The notes beneath the pieces were generated by a model. It had not been told where the DNA came from and did not search any database. It saw only the letters and a program-made list of their open reading frames with translations. The position numbers were made by a program, and so were the translations under genes. A DNA stretch of 64,000 nucleotides, taken from assembly GCA_022495005.1 (NCBI GenBank), contig JAGYXB010000453.1, positions 62,001 to 126,000 on the forward strand. The letters are read 5' to 3'. This DNA is from Rhyacophila brunnea (taxonomy: Eukaryota > Arthropoda > Insecta > Trichoptera > Rhyacophilidae). The stretch's first letter is position 1, and each line of letters opens with the position of its first letter. Positions 54,664-64,000 of this stretch are shown piece after piece.

Positions 54664-55183
54664 AATCTGTTGAAACACTTTTGCCTGTTATCGCGAGGGA
54701 TGGTTTCCAATCCTGGTGTCCTAATGAATTTGAATTTCCATGCGCCTGTCAATTACCTACGTGGTCGCAGCCATGATTTTTTCTGGATTGGAACCGTTTC
54801 CTCGTGTCAAGCCTATCAGGCACCATTGGCGAGGGGTGCAAGATTAGTAAATGCGCTCCCATGAGACATAGACATTTTCAATGATGTACTTTGAATTTTG
54901 TTTTTGAAACTGTATTTTTCTGTATAAAATTGTATGTTTTTCGCTCTCAAAAATTATATTTTTCTGTACTAAATTGTACTTAAGTATGCTTTGATCATTT
55001 TTTTTTTGTTATTATTATTGTTATTATATATTATATATATTTCTTTTTCTATATTCTCTTCTCTTTTGTGAGGGTAATGTTTGACTTATAATGTAAATCT
55101 CATGTTGTGTACGTCTTGAATTTAGATTTGTTATGTCCAATCACATCCAATGTAATCTTAAATAAATAAATAAATAAATACCT
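54664..55183 (+). pseudogene. LINE ORF2 C-terminus and 3' UTR ending in (TAAA)n
   Basis: Partner of 17880-18350. Translation ends ...QAPLARGARLVNALP then, after a stop, DIDIFNDVL, a pattern of jockey/CR1-type ORF2 ends. The 3' UTR contains CTCATGTTGTGTACGTCTTG and finishes with an AAATAAATAAATAAATAAAT tail (about 55158-55181), marking the true LINE 3' end. Confidence 0.7.
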
Positions 55184-55280
55184 ACCTGAAATAAAGGTGA
55201 GAATGCTATAGAAATAAAATATATTTTCTGAGTTCACCTATTTACTGTCCTGGTCACGCAGTCTTCTTTTTCATCGGTAA

Positions 55281-55660
55281 CTAGGGATTGCAATACCGAA
55301 TGAAAATACAAATTCTAACCGGTATTTCGGTTTTTTCTATTGAAGATGGGTATTAGTGAAATAAGTAGTACCTATCTACCAATAAATATAGATATATATA
55401 TAAATCTCTCTAACATATTATTATTTTATAGCACGTGCCATTGCTGCTCTCCAAGGGCATTGAAGGGCAACGGAAGTAAACCAGACATCGCGTAACGCGA
55501 CAAAAAATACAATCATGTTGACCCTTTAACGTGAGGTAAGTAATACATTTTATTTTCACCTTGAATACCAAATATTTCGGTATTATCTGATTTTTAAAAC
55601 CGGTATTTCGGTATAGAAAAATACTGGAATGCCGGTTTTGAAATGCCGGTAACTGAGGAC
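55281..55660. mobile_element. Decayed hAT-like element, CCGGTATT repeats
   Basis: TAGGGATTGCAATACCG at the left, and repeated CCGGTATTTCGGT in inverted orientation at both sides (55320 and 55600). Right terminus not clean. Non-coding. Confidence 0.4.
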
Positions 55661-56230
55661 TATCTGAATCGAAATACGACCGCACAATGCGGTTACGTTA
55701 GGATATTTAAGATACCTATCATTTAGCAGCTTTTTATGAGAAGTCAATCACGGCCGTATTTTGCGGCATATTACAAGTTACGAGCGTGTGGAGCAAGTCT
55801 AACCTATCCAATTACTTAGCAAATAATTCCTAACATAACATAGCATCTATAGTCTATACCTTCCTAATCCTCAAGGAATTTCCTTATACCAATTGTCGAA
55901 TAGCTAATTTATTTTAATACTATAGATAGATGAGGATTACTATCAGATTTTCTTACAGCGGCAATCTCGTTTCATCAAAACCCTTTCTCTCAAAACGTGT
56001 TTTACGAAATCCTTTTCACGACCTATTTACAGCGTTCTTACGGCATACATCACTTATTGAAATAAGTCCATCCAGAGCTTGCCAATATTTTTTTTAGTAA
56101 TTTTATGAAGTTAATTAATTAGTCGCAAACGTGATGACGATTGGTAAAGCAGATTTAGAATGCCGTCACTATCATTTTCAGTTTTAAACTGTCTAAAAAT
56201 TCGTTAAGTAGGTACCTACTTATTAGTGGC
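55661..56230. other. Unassigned DNA
   Basis: Nothing recognised. Confidence 0.3.
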
Positions 56231-56233
56231 TAA

Positions 56234-56920
56234 GAGCGGAATGCAGACATATTTGTCATAACTAAAATTTCCTTAACAGAAAACACTATGCAGAAACATT
56301 GTCCTTAGTTAAGATCATGTTGTCTATGGTTCACCTCGTCTTAAAGCTTCGTTCGTTTTTTCTATTGAAAATAATACCATAAGTATTTAAAAATTCTCTT
56401 TCCTATATATAGTTTAGGTAAATTATTTTATAATTCTTAAACGATGATAAAAATATGACAACTGCACTTCATAAATGCAATAACTATAAAAACATATTAA
56501 TATTTAATTATAACGTTTCCGTTATCAGTCATTATACGTGATTCCACAGGCACCGCAAGATATTTTTTTTAACATGGTAACACTAGCGTCAAGTGTCATT
56601 CTGTCTGGCATCTTGTATTTCTGCGGGCTGGCGTATAAAAGTATAATAATATTCTGCAAGTACATGCCAAACGAATTAACACACCATATTGAGATAAATT
56701 GTTAAATGAATTTGAGTGTATGGACTGTTTTATAGACACGCGAATTTATTTTGACAGCAGCTGTCAGTGGTAAATGGTAATACAGAAGGGGGCGTATTCA
56801 TAACAAAAGTAGTCTATGGTTAAGGATTCCGTAACTCTATAGTCAGTATAGTCTATAGTTAAGTCATCCTTTTCGGCAACTTATCCTTAAGATCGAAATA
56901 TTGGATTCTGCATTCTGCTC
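56234..56920. mobile_element. TAA-flanked 687-bp TIR element, copy 1
   Basis: GAGCGGAATGCAGA at the left, TCTGCATTCTGCTC at the right; TAA at 56231-56233 and 56921-56923. Near-identical over its length to copy 2 at 61975. Contains GTAGTCTATGGTTAAGGATT. No transposase seen. Confidence 0.85.
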
Positions 56921-56923
56921 TAA

Positions 56924-57345
56924 TAGTGGAGGAAGGCTTATAAGATCTGACATAAATAGTGCACACAAAAATTTTTCAGTCAAACGTATTTGTTTCTATT
57001 GATCTAAAACTGCAAAGTTTAGTGTAGCTGTAGACAGTGTATATTAGTTTTTAAAATTCAATTAAACCAAGCCATAATCGATAATAATAGTCAATCAATA
57101 TTTGTCTATCTATAAAATATCTAAATATTGCCACTAAACCATACATAGTTTTAATAATTTTATAGATGGAAGAATATTTTTTATCGATTATGGTTTGGTA
57201 TAGACCGCGCTAAATGAATTTTAAAAACCCAACTAACTAACTCGATCTGTAATTTATTTACCTATTCTTAATTCAACGAAAACAAAAATAAGTATGACTG
57301 AAAAAGTGTACATCTAAAATAATGCCATTAAATCATACCTTCATC
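56924..57345. mobile_element. hAT MITE family A, end-truncated
   Basis: GTGGAGGAAGGCTTATAAGATC and the subterminal A sequence to about 57345. CAGTGGCG end lost at the junction with the TAA-flanked element. Confidence 0.65.
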
Positions 57346-57369
57346 ATTTTAGATATTTTATAAATAGAA

Positions 57370-57570
57370 GAATATGTTTAATAAACCATTTTTTTATTCA
57401 ATGAATAATTCACAAAATTTTGAGAATGTAACATTACCTATATTGAACATACCTACATAACTTGAAAACACCTCAGATGTCAGATATATACCCAATCTGA
57501 GGTATATGGTATATGGAATGTTACATTCTCAAAATCTTGTAAATTATTCATTGTATAAAAGAAATGGTTT
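57370..57570. mobile_element. F5 terminal palindrome
   Basis: AATAAACCATTTTTTTATTC, GAATGTAACATTACC and AAAACACCTCAGATG are mirrored by CAATCTGAGGTATA, GGAATGTTACATTCTC and AAAGAAATGGTTTATT. Confidence 0.7.
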
Positions 57571-57599
57571 ATTAAAAATTGTTTGCAAGTTCAAGCAGA

Positions 57600-57985
57600 C
57601 GTTATAACTAAAAATATTTGGCTACAGCCGGGCGTCAGTTAGTAATTAAGGTAATAATTAATATTCCTTGATTTAATACACAAAAACCGATAGTCATTAA
57701 TAATGCAATTCGATAAACATTTCAAGTATGACCTACTAGCTTAAATTGACGTAATTATATAGGAGAATCGTAGCATAATTGGTTAAAGCACAGATTGGCG
57801 CGTCACCAATGGTTATACGAGTTCAAATCCCGTCCCAGTTTCGTTTTTTTTTTCAAATATGATTTTTTTTTAGTCGGTATACATCTGAGGTGTTTTCTAG
57901 TTATATTATGTTCAATATATGAAATGTTACATTTTAAAAATCTTGTGAATTATTCATTGAATAAAAGATATGGTTTATTAATATT
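57600..57985 (+). mobile_element. F5 element with tRNA-like core
   Basis: tRNA-like core 57763-57842: GTAGCATAATTGGTTAAAGC (A box), GAGTTCAAATCCCGTCC (B box), then T-run. Ends GGTATACATCTGAGGTGTTT and TTGAATAAAAGATATGGTTT. Best-preserved core of the family. Confidence 0.75.
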
Positions 57986-58004
57986 TTTTCGTCTAAATAC
58001 CAAT

Positions 58005-58085
58005 CAATCAATTAAATTTATTTATTTTACATTTAATGAACATAACAAATTACAAATTCAAAGCGTTCACGACATGACATAAAAT
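58005..58085 (-). pseudogene. Jockey-like LINE 3' tail fragment
   Basis: AACATAACAAATTACAAATT and GCGTTCACGACATGACAT match the 3' UTRs at 31640-31730 and 42590-42630. Confidence 0.6.
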
Positions 58086-58109
58086 AAGTGTTTTAAATTC
58101 AATTTTATA

Positions 58110-58320
58110 AATAAAACCTACTTGGCTCCTTGTAATCCACAAGCTATCAGTGTTATTCTCTGTCATATATTTTTTAATATCTACCATCGGTCCGCAACCC
58201 TTGTATAAATTAAGCCGTCCAACTTCCGGCGAATCTTATAACTACCCCTAAACGTGTCACAGGATCTTTCAGACGGCTGGTGTCAAATCGATTCCTTACT
58301 CTGCCCATACGAATAATACA
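58110..58320 (-). pseudogene. RTE-type LINE endonuclease/RT linker remnant
   Basis: Minus strand spells RMGRVRNRFDTSRLKDP then interrupted LGVVIRFAGSW, resembling the linker between endonuclease and RT in insect RTE-type ORFs (NRFDTSKLKDP...). Stops abound. Confidence 0.6.
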
Positions 58321-58720
58321 GGGAGATGATAATGTCAAATGATATGATTATTCCTTTGTGTGATTCACCCCTCTAGAAAGGGTTCAAAAAAGAACCATTA
58401 CTTCATTCACGTTGGCGAAATAGATGGTGTATGTTCGATTGAAATTACGACGACTCATTTGAATGTTTTTTTCCTACATCAAAACGTAAAATACATAAGA
58501 TTTCTCAAGTCATATTTTTCTGGAATAATTTCACAAAATATTGATTTAATCCAGGTGGATAAGGTCGACTCTAGTATCGTCATAGTAGGTATCACAGAAG
58601 CGTACACTTTCACTATGAAGACAGTGACATCCCGTGGGGGTAGGCAGATTGAACGTCGTTTGGAGGCGGCAGCTACCCAAAGGGTGGCAAATCGAGGAGG
58701 ATCACTAGGTATATAGAAAT

Positions 58721-58969
58721 CTTTCTTTTTTCTTTCGACCATGTCCAATCCTAAAATGATCGTATGGGCCTCCACGGAGTGTAGGTTTATATTAACAGAT
58801 TTTATTTTTACAAGAAATGGATGTCAGCCACTTGCTCAACCTATTAGGTCCATACTCTGACTCATACACAAATTGAAAAACAATATGTGTACTTGCCAGA
58901 CCCAGGATTCGAACCTGGGACCCTCGACACTATAGACCGGCGCTTAAGCCACGCGGCCATCGTGGGTGC
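58721..58969 (-). mobile_element. SINE-A, full length, 9-bp duplication
   Basis: Minus strand: GATGGCCGCGTGGCTTAAGC (A box), GGTTCGAATCCTGGG (B box), GAGTCAGAGTATGGACC, CTCCGTGGAGGCCC, GGACATGGTCGAAAG tail. Flanks TATAGAAAT at 58712-58720 and 58970-58978. Confidence 0.92.
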
Positions 58970-58978
58970 TATAGAAAT

Positions 58979-59752
58979 AGCTACCTAATAATAACGGAAA
59001 TATCTTTCCATTAAAAAAAATCAGCTCAGTGGTTTGAAACAAAATGTATTAATTAGGAATAAAAGTTTTAAGGCGATTTTTTGTCGAGATCGCGATGTCT
59101 AGTTTACTTCCATTGTCCTTGGAAGTCACGTTCTTGGTGAATAGCAATGACACGTGCATACCTAATTTAAAATGTATCCAGTCACTCACGAGTTTTGAAA
59201 GTAATTGTCAAGTGTATTTTTTAATGTACCTATCTGAAACCGTAGGCTCGCAATATTGTCTATTGAAGCAGAGATGGCATTTAAATTAGATTAAGTGGTA
59301 TATAATATATTGTTAGTAATGTATCCATACAACACATTTCTTAGATATTGAAGTCATGAAAGGATGATGAAAAGTACCTACTGTATAAAAAAAAGTAGCG
59401 GCATTTTGTCTAGGGACGTCACTGTATGAAGAATTATAAATATCACATAGTTTTCGTTGTTTGACTATTTTTTTATTATTCGGCGTCAAGAATGAAAAAT
59501 TTAACCTTTTTTATTGAACACAATATATAATTTAATAAAAAACCTTAGAAACACACCTCTAGAAAAAATGTTAGTAAATACCTACCATGATTCTAATTTC
59601 AAAAACTGATCGTCAATATTAACAGAAATTCATTTAAATTCAGTCGACTCTGTCAGGTCCATATTATGATATTACTGGGATCGGACATGGTCAAAAGAAA
59701 GAAAAGAAATCTTTCAAAGGAGTTTTCAAAATATATGTATGTTCAAAGCATT
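58979..59752. other. Unassigned DNA with a SINE-A tail
   Basis: 59650-59705 holds the SINE-A 3' end in plus orientation (CAGGTCCATATTATGATATT, GGGATCGGACATGGTC). Otherwise nothing. Confidence 0.4.
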
Positions 59753-59849
59753 GACTAGAACAGGGTTTCCCAAACTATGTTCCGCGACATTTTGAAAAGG
59801 TTTTATACACTTATTTTTTTATTATTTATTTATTATGTTTTGAAAACTA

Positions 59850-60640
59850 GTAAGGATGATTCCTGGGTTCGGAATCCATTTTCTGTGACAGCTAAATAAG
59901 TAGGCTTAAGCGCAAGTGAATACGAAAATCTTATTGATTTATTTAGTGACTTTGATTTGAAGATCAGCCTTTAAATGATTTCTGGGTGAGTTTGTCAGAA
60001 GAGTACCCCAATTTTTCAAAACAAGTTATTATTTTTATCAAGACCCCCTCAAGGGGGCTGACAGGGCTTTAGCCTGGGGGCACGGGCTCTGGGTGGGCCC
60101 GGCGTGGCGGGTTGCTCAGATAAGTAAGATAAACACACGTCACAAATTTGTTTTAATAATTTAAAAAAAACCGCTATTATACTTCATAATTATTAACATT
60201 TGTTAATTTTAAATTATTGAACGATGTAATTTTTGATTATCGCTTATTGATACTCGACAACCCCATGATGAAAGTAGATATATTACAAATAGAAAAAAAT
60301 AGTTAATAGTATACTAAATATGATTCATTTGAGTTGTAACAAAATTTGAAAAATTTTAATATGATGTGTCACACTGCCTTTAACATTAGAGATGGGTAGT
60401 GGGCCCGCCAAAGATCCTAGATTGAGGGCCCGCTTCAGGACGTGGGGGCCATGATTGTTTTACTTCCGTTTCTACTACCTATTTATCCGAAGTGGGATTT
60501 TCTTTTTATGCTGCAACGAAGTCATAGTGCAGGAACAGGCTCGACGCCACACCAGATATTAGAATGCAACTTACCAACATTGTGCCTGATATCAAGAAGA
60601 TATGGACCCAAAATTCAATTACCTAAATGCTTTATTTATT
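59850..60640 (+). pseudogene. hAT transposase C-terminal remnant (ZBED type), split
   Basis: Before the insertion, frames read DDSWVRNPFSVTAK...GLSASEYENLIDLFSD and NDFWVSLSEEYPNFSKQ. After it, about 60455-60610 gives LLPF..., SEVGFSFYAATKS, RNRLDATPDIRMQL-like residues in shifted frames. This is the hAT C-terminal dimerisation region. Stops and frame changes, plus the insertion, inactivate it. Confidence 0.75.
60039..60453. mobile_element. hAT MITE family B nested in element E
   Basis: CAAGACCCCCTCAAGG / GACGTGGGGGCCATG ends; GCTGACAGGGCTTTAGCCTG inside. Flanks ATTTTTAT and ATTGTTTT match 6 of 8. Confidence 0.8.
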
Positions 60641-60823
60641 CATATTTTTATGTTTATAATATATTTGTTATTGTTAATTACTAAATAAATAATGTGTTTT
60701 AATAACATTTTTTTTTTAATTTAAACTATTAGGAATCAATCTAAAAATTAAGTGTTCCGTTATAATTTCCGGGTGTGCGAAGTGTTCCATTGCTGAAAAG
60801 GTTTGGGAAACCCTGGACTAGAA

Positions 60824-61479
60824 CATTATTTAATAATACAAATATTAATGTTATTTTTGTAAATAATACTGAAACGTTATAGTATTAATAATAATTGTAT
60901 GATGACCTATGTTTCTCTCTTGCAAAGCCCGGTGGTAGGTAAGTACATGTTTCAAATTTTATAATTTATGTCCCCCAGAACGGCTCGGGTTATCATTGAT
61001 AAATCTACATTATTATGGATTTCTGAATTAATTTAAATAACTGGAGCGAAGGGTACCGAAAACACGAGGAGCGAGGCGAAGAAAAGGGGCGGAGGGGGGG
61101 GTCACCGGGAATTAACGCTTGGGTTGCTATGCAAACAAAAGCGTTTTTTAATATGCAGATTGATGATTTTTTTTTTCTCGCGCGGGGCAACATTAAAAGG
61201 TGTTCGACGTTCGAAATTTGAATTTTATAAAATTATGTTAGTTATTCGTATTGATAGAGATTAATATTTTTATTTTAACATGTACCTACCTACAGCAAAT
61301 TGGTTACATGCAAATTGTAAGTATTACGTTTCGCCGTATAACCGTTCACCATGAGCTGTTATACTGGAATGAGATGGTCGTATAGCATTGAGATTTTAAA
61401 AAATAACGCGTTGTTCGTGAAGCATTCATGGCAGACAGTTTTAGAACGCCCCTGTTGTCATTGAGTGCCAGTGAATGAT
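60824..61479. other. Unassigned DNA with CpG-rich islet
   Basis: 61055-61110 and 61175-61215 are G+C-rich (GGGGCGGAGGGGGGG, CTCGCGCGGGG), with TGCTATGCAAACAAAAGCG between. 61326-61386 resembles the 23266 element's end (CGCCGTATAACCGTTCACC). No gene. Confidence 0.35.
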
Positions 61480-61830
61480 TGAATTTGTCCATGCGTTGTG
61501 TCCAGCCCATTGCCGTTTTATCTGATTGGCGATATCTATCACATCGCGTACTTATTTGTCTGCCTCTTTATCGACTGGTTTCTATCATGGTTTTTACGAT
61601 GTATGCCCAACATGCACCTTTCCATGCCACGTTGCGCTTTTCGTACAATTTTTTTTTACATTTGTCTTACATTAAGGGACCAAGTTTCTTATGCATACAC
61701 ACATTGGTTGAACAGTTTACACTTCAGACTTATTGGGAAGTCACTTTTGAAGATACTATTCAGGCGCCCAAATGCACTCCATGTCAGTTTTGTTCTTCAT
61801 TCAACCTCTTTATCTGTCGGTATTTAGGTA
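61480..61830 (-). pseudogene. RTE-clade LINE fragment
   Basis: Collinear with 50980-51450 without the SINE: TGTCCAGCCCATTGCCGTTT, TGCCCAACATGCACCTTTCC, ACACATTGGTTGAACA, GGCGCCCAAATGCA. Translation is broken. Confidence 0.8.
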
Positions 61831-61974
61831 TCCTAATATAGCTTGAGAAAGATGCCTGGTCTAAATTTCATTAATTACCTACATATTATTGTGATGATTT
61901 TTTACATTGTAAAGAAGTCAATTTTGAATCTGAACACTGGTGTTTGTAATGTGTCATCTCTTTTATGTTCTTAA

Positions 61975-62650
61975 AGTGAAATGCAGAAACATTTGTTATA
62001 ACTAAAATTTCCTTAGCAGAAAACACTAAGCTACTGCAGAAACATTGTCCTTAGTTAAGATCATGTTGTCAATGGTTCACCTCGTCTCGCTTCGTTCGTT
62101 TTTTTTCTATTGAAAATAATACCATATTTAAAAATTCTCTTTCCTATAGTTTAGGTAAATTATTTTGTAATTGTTAAACGATGACAAAAATAAGACAACT
62201 GCACTTCATAAATGCAATAACTATAAATACATAATTAATGTTTCATTATAATACTCTTATTCCGTCGTTCCACAGGCACCGCAAGATATTTTTTTTAACA
62301 TGGTAACACTAGCGTCAAGTGTCATTCTGTCTGGCATCTTGTATTTCTGTGGGCTGGCGTATAAAAAAGTAAAATAATATTCTGCAAGTACATGCCAACC
62401 GAATTAATACTATCAATATCCATATTGAGATAAATTGGTAAATGAATTTGAGTGTATGGACTGTTTTATATACACGCGAATTTATTTTTACAGCAGCTGT
62501 CAGTGGTAATACAGAAGGGGGCGTGTTCATAATAAAAGTAGTCTATGGTTAAGGATTCCTTAACTCTATAGTCGGTATAGTCTATAATTAAGTCATCCTC
62601 TTCGACAACTTATCCTTATGATCGAAATATTGGATTCTGCATTCCGCTCT
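61975..62650. mobile_element. TAA-flanked TIR element, copy 2
   Basis: Aligned throughout with 56234-56920 (CATAATATT...CACCGCAAGATATTTTTTTT, GTCATTCTGTCTGGCATCTTG). Left terminus slightly decayed (AGTGAAATGCAGAAAC), right GCATTCCGCTC then TTA. Confidence 0.85.
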
Positions 62651-63230
62651 TAATCTTCTAAATAAACGCTCTCGATTGGCTAACAACCGATCCTCGTTAC
62701 ACTGCCTACTTCAGTGTACCTATAGGTATATATATATATAATATATTAGAAAATATCGCATACATAAACCTATCTACTTAACAACTTCAATATACGTTGT
62801 CACGTTCGAATATCAGTACTTCAAATGAACGCGGCAAAAATTTCACCAGGCACATAATATTATTATGTATTTGCAACAGTGTTGCCCTGACAAAATATTT
62901 TCCCCATATTAATACTGGGCTAAGTGGCAACGCTAATGGATTCCAAATTTGAATTTCAAATTTTCCCTTTTCTCAAAAACACGTCATTAATAAAATATGG
63001 CTGTAATCGATCGTCATCCTACCCATATACATATACATAACACACACGTACCTACGTATTAATAAAATACATAGTCAAACAAGTGACAGAATCAATTTCC
63101 TTTAAATCAGCGGAACTATAATTCTAATAGTCATATTAGGTATATTATACAGAATGTAGAAATTAATAGACTAATTCGGTTTGATTTTTGTCTTCAAATC
63201 AATCAAATAGACAATAGTTTGATCTAGATT
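62651..63230. other. Unassigned DNA
   Basis: Contains a short TA run near 62733-62748. No gene or repeat recognised. Confidence 0.3.
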
Positions 63231-63238
63231 CTAGGCAC

Positions 63239-63822
63239 CAGTGGCGAAGGGTGGAGGTAGGCTGTTAAGATTCGCTATAAATAGTGCACACTAAACTTTG
63301 TTAGTCATATGTATTTGTTTTTATTGAACTAAGACTACAATTTACAGATGGTATTAGTTAGTTTTTGAAAATCAATTAAACCCTGCCCAAACGAAACCAT
63401 AATACTTTGGCCTAATTTGGGCGATACGACAAAATTGTGCACACTTTTTCATTCATAGTTATTTGTTTTCGTTGGATTAAAAATACATATTACACATATT
63501 GTTGGTTCATTTTTTTTTATTTCATTAAGCCCTGCCTAAACCAAACTATAATAAATAAAAAATATTATTCTATCTATAAAATATTCAAAGTTATGTATGA
63601 TTTAATTGCATAATTTTAGATATTTTATAGATATACATGTATTTTTTGACTATTATCTAATATCGCTTGGTTTCTCAGGGTTTAATTTAATTTTAAAAAC
63701 TAACCAACACTTTCTGTGAATTGTAGTCTTATTTCAATGAAAAAAAATATGTATGTCTGAAAAAGTTTATTGTGCACTATTTATGGCGGATCTTAACAGC
63801 CTACCTCCACCCTTCGCCACTG
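63239..63822. mobile_element. hAT MITE family A, complete, perfect duplication
   Basis: CAGTGGCGAAGGGTGGAGG and CCTCCACCCTTCGCCACTG; CTAGGCAC at 63231-63238 and 63823-63830. This copy fixes family A as hAT. Internal segment (about 63415-63500) repeats the subterminal sequence, so the element is partly built from itself. Confidence 0.95.
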
Positions 63823-63938
63823 CTAGGCACATGCCTTTCTACTTATCCATTCCTTTTATATGCATATTCTTTAGACACGTACGTTAGTATCACACTCGAC
63901 TGAGAGCTCGAGTGATCCCGAGCGATCAATAACAGTTG

Positions 63939-63975
63939 TATATAGGCGTGCGTCTCTCAGGCCATCACCTCACCG
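63939..63975 (+). promoter_or_regulatory. Possible TATA-type core promoter at right edge
   Basis: TATATAGGCG at 63939-63948 followed by a G+C-rich stretch with TCAG (63958) and ATCACC (63964-63969), where an initiator about 28-31 bp from the TATA box would fall. Upstream GAGCTCGAGTGATCCCGAGCG is balanced in composition, unlike the A+T-rich repeats. The transcript would lie outside the window, so this is speculative. Confidence 0.25.
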
Positions 63976-64000
63976 CTCCGCCGCTGCTGTTTTGGCCGAT

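Larger units (their letters stand above)
59761..60815 (+). mobile_element. hAT element E with nested hAT MITE
   Basis: CAGGGTTTCCCAAACTATG and GGTTTGGGAAACCCTG flanked by GACTAGAA (59753-59760, 60816-60823), a perfect 8-bp duplication. Transposase remnants on both sides of a family B insertion (60039-60453). Confidence 0.95.

Noticed and set aside
57763..57842. A genuine tRNA gene
   Set aside because: A and B boxes are present, but the same core sits inside a dispersed repeat family, lacks convincing acceptor pairing, and has family flanks; treated as tRNA-like core of F5.
58885..58969. A genuine tRNA gene (Leu/Ser-like) on the minus strand
   Set aside because: It is the head of a SINE-A copy with a 9-bp duplication and SINE body.
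61479..61841. Open frames of 109-120 codons on the plus strand
   Set aside because: Antisense shadow of an RTE fragment.

Overview
This looks like a gene-poor, A+T-rich stretch of an insect nuclear genome, built almost entirely of transposable-element debris. Arthropod, and specifically insect, origin is suggested by short TTAGG/CCTAA arrays (the common insect telomere unit), by a Ty1/copia element with an initiator-Met tRNA primer site, and by RTE-, jockey- and R1-like LINE remnants, tRNA-derived SINEs, pogo-like and hAT-like small DNA elements. The sequence does not let me decide between, for example, Hemiptera and Lepidoptera. No host protein-coding gene could be recognised. One short exon-like open stretch (34412-34594) and one weak TATA-type promoter candidate at the right edge are the only hints of host genes.

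The one structurally complete mobile element is a Ty1/copia retrotransposon at 44013-48960. It has two 312-bp LTRs that read as identical, a 5-bp target duplication (AAACC), a primer-binding site, a gag-protease frame and a pol frame. A single -1 frame change between the two frames is its only visible break. It sits inside an older inverted-repeat element (about 43970-49383).

The rest by region. 0-10 kb: a PLE-like foldback, copies of TIR family F2, a hairpin with 40-bp arms, a SINE-A copy with 9-bp duplications, a pogo-like element split by a LINE tail, and hAT MITEs. 10-20 kb: a decayed hAT with transposase C-terminus, an element whose inverted ends are minisatellite, a TAA-flanked palindromic MITE, and LINE 3' ends. 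19-20 kb: a head-to-head pair of family F3. 20-30 kb: LINE fragments nested in one another, hAT termini, and a 1.2-kb hAT with a perfect 8-bp duplication. 30-31.4 kb: a 773-bp near-perfect palindrome with 308-bp arms that contains a hammerhead-ribozyme-like motif. 32-38 kb: F2, a Charlie-like hAT remnant, SINE-B with a 13-bp duplication, an 874-bp TAA-flanked element and a multi-layer nest. 40-43 kb: hAT MITEs and a three-level nest (pogo-like / F3 / LINE). 49-64 kb: a TAA-flanked MITE, RTE remnants, more hAT elements (one nested in another), two copies of a 0.7-kb TAA-flanked element, and a complete hAT MITE with perfect 8-bp duplication.

The functional logic is parasitic. Non-autonomous elements carry only the ends needed by enzymes encoded elsewhere. 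SINE-B carries a tail shared with an R1-like LINE in the same window, suggesting a LINE-SINE mobilisation pair. Some inverted-repeat elements carry tRNA-like cores that could act as Pol III promoters. All assignments come from reading the sequence by eye; family names given as F2-F6 or A-H are local labels.
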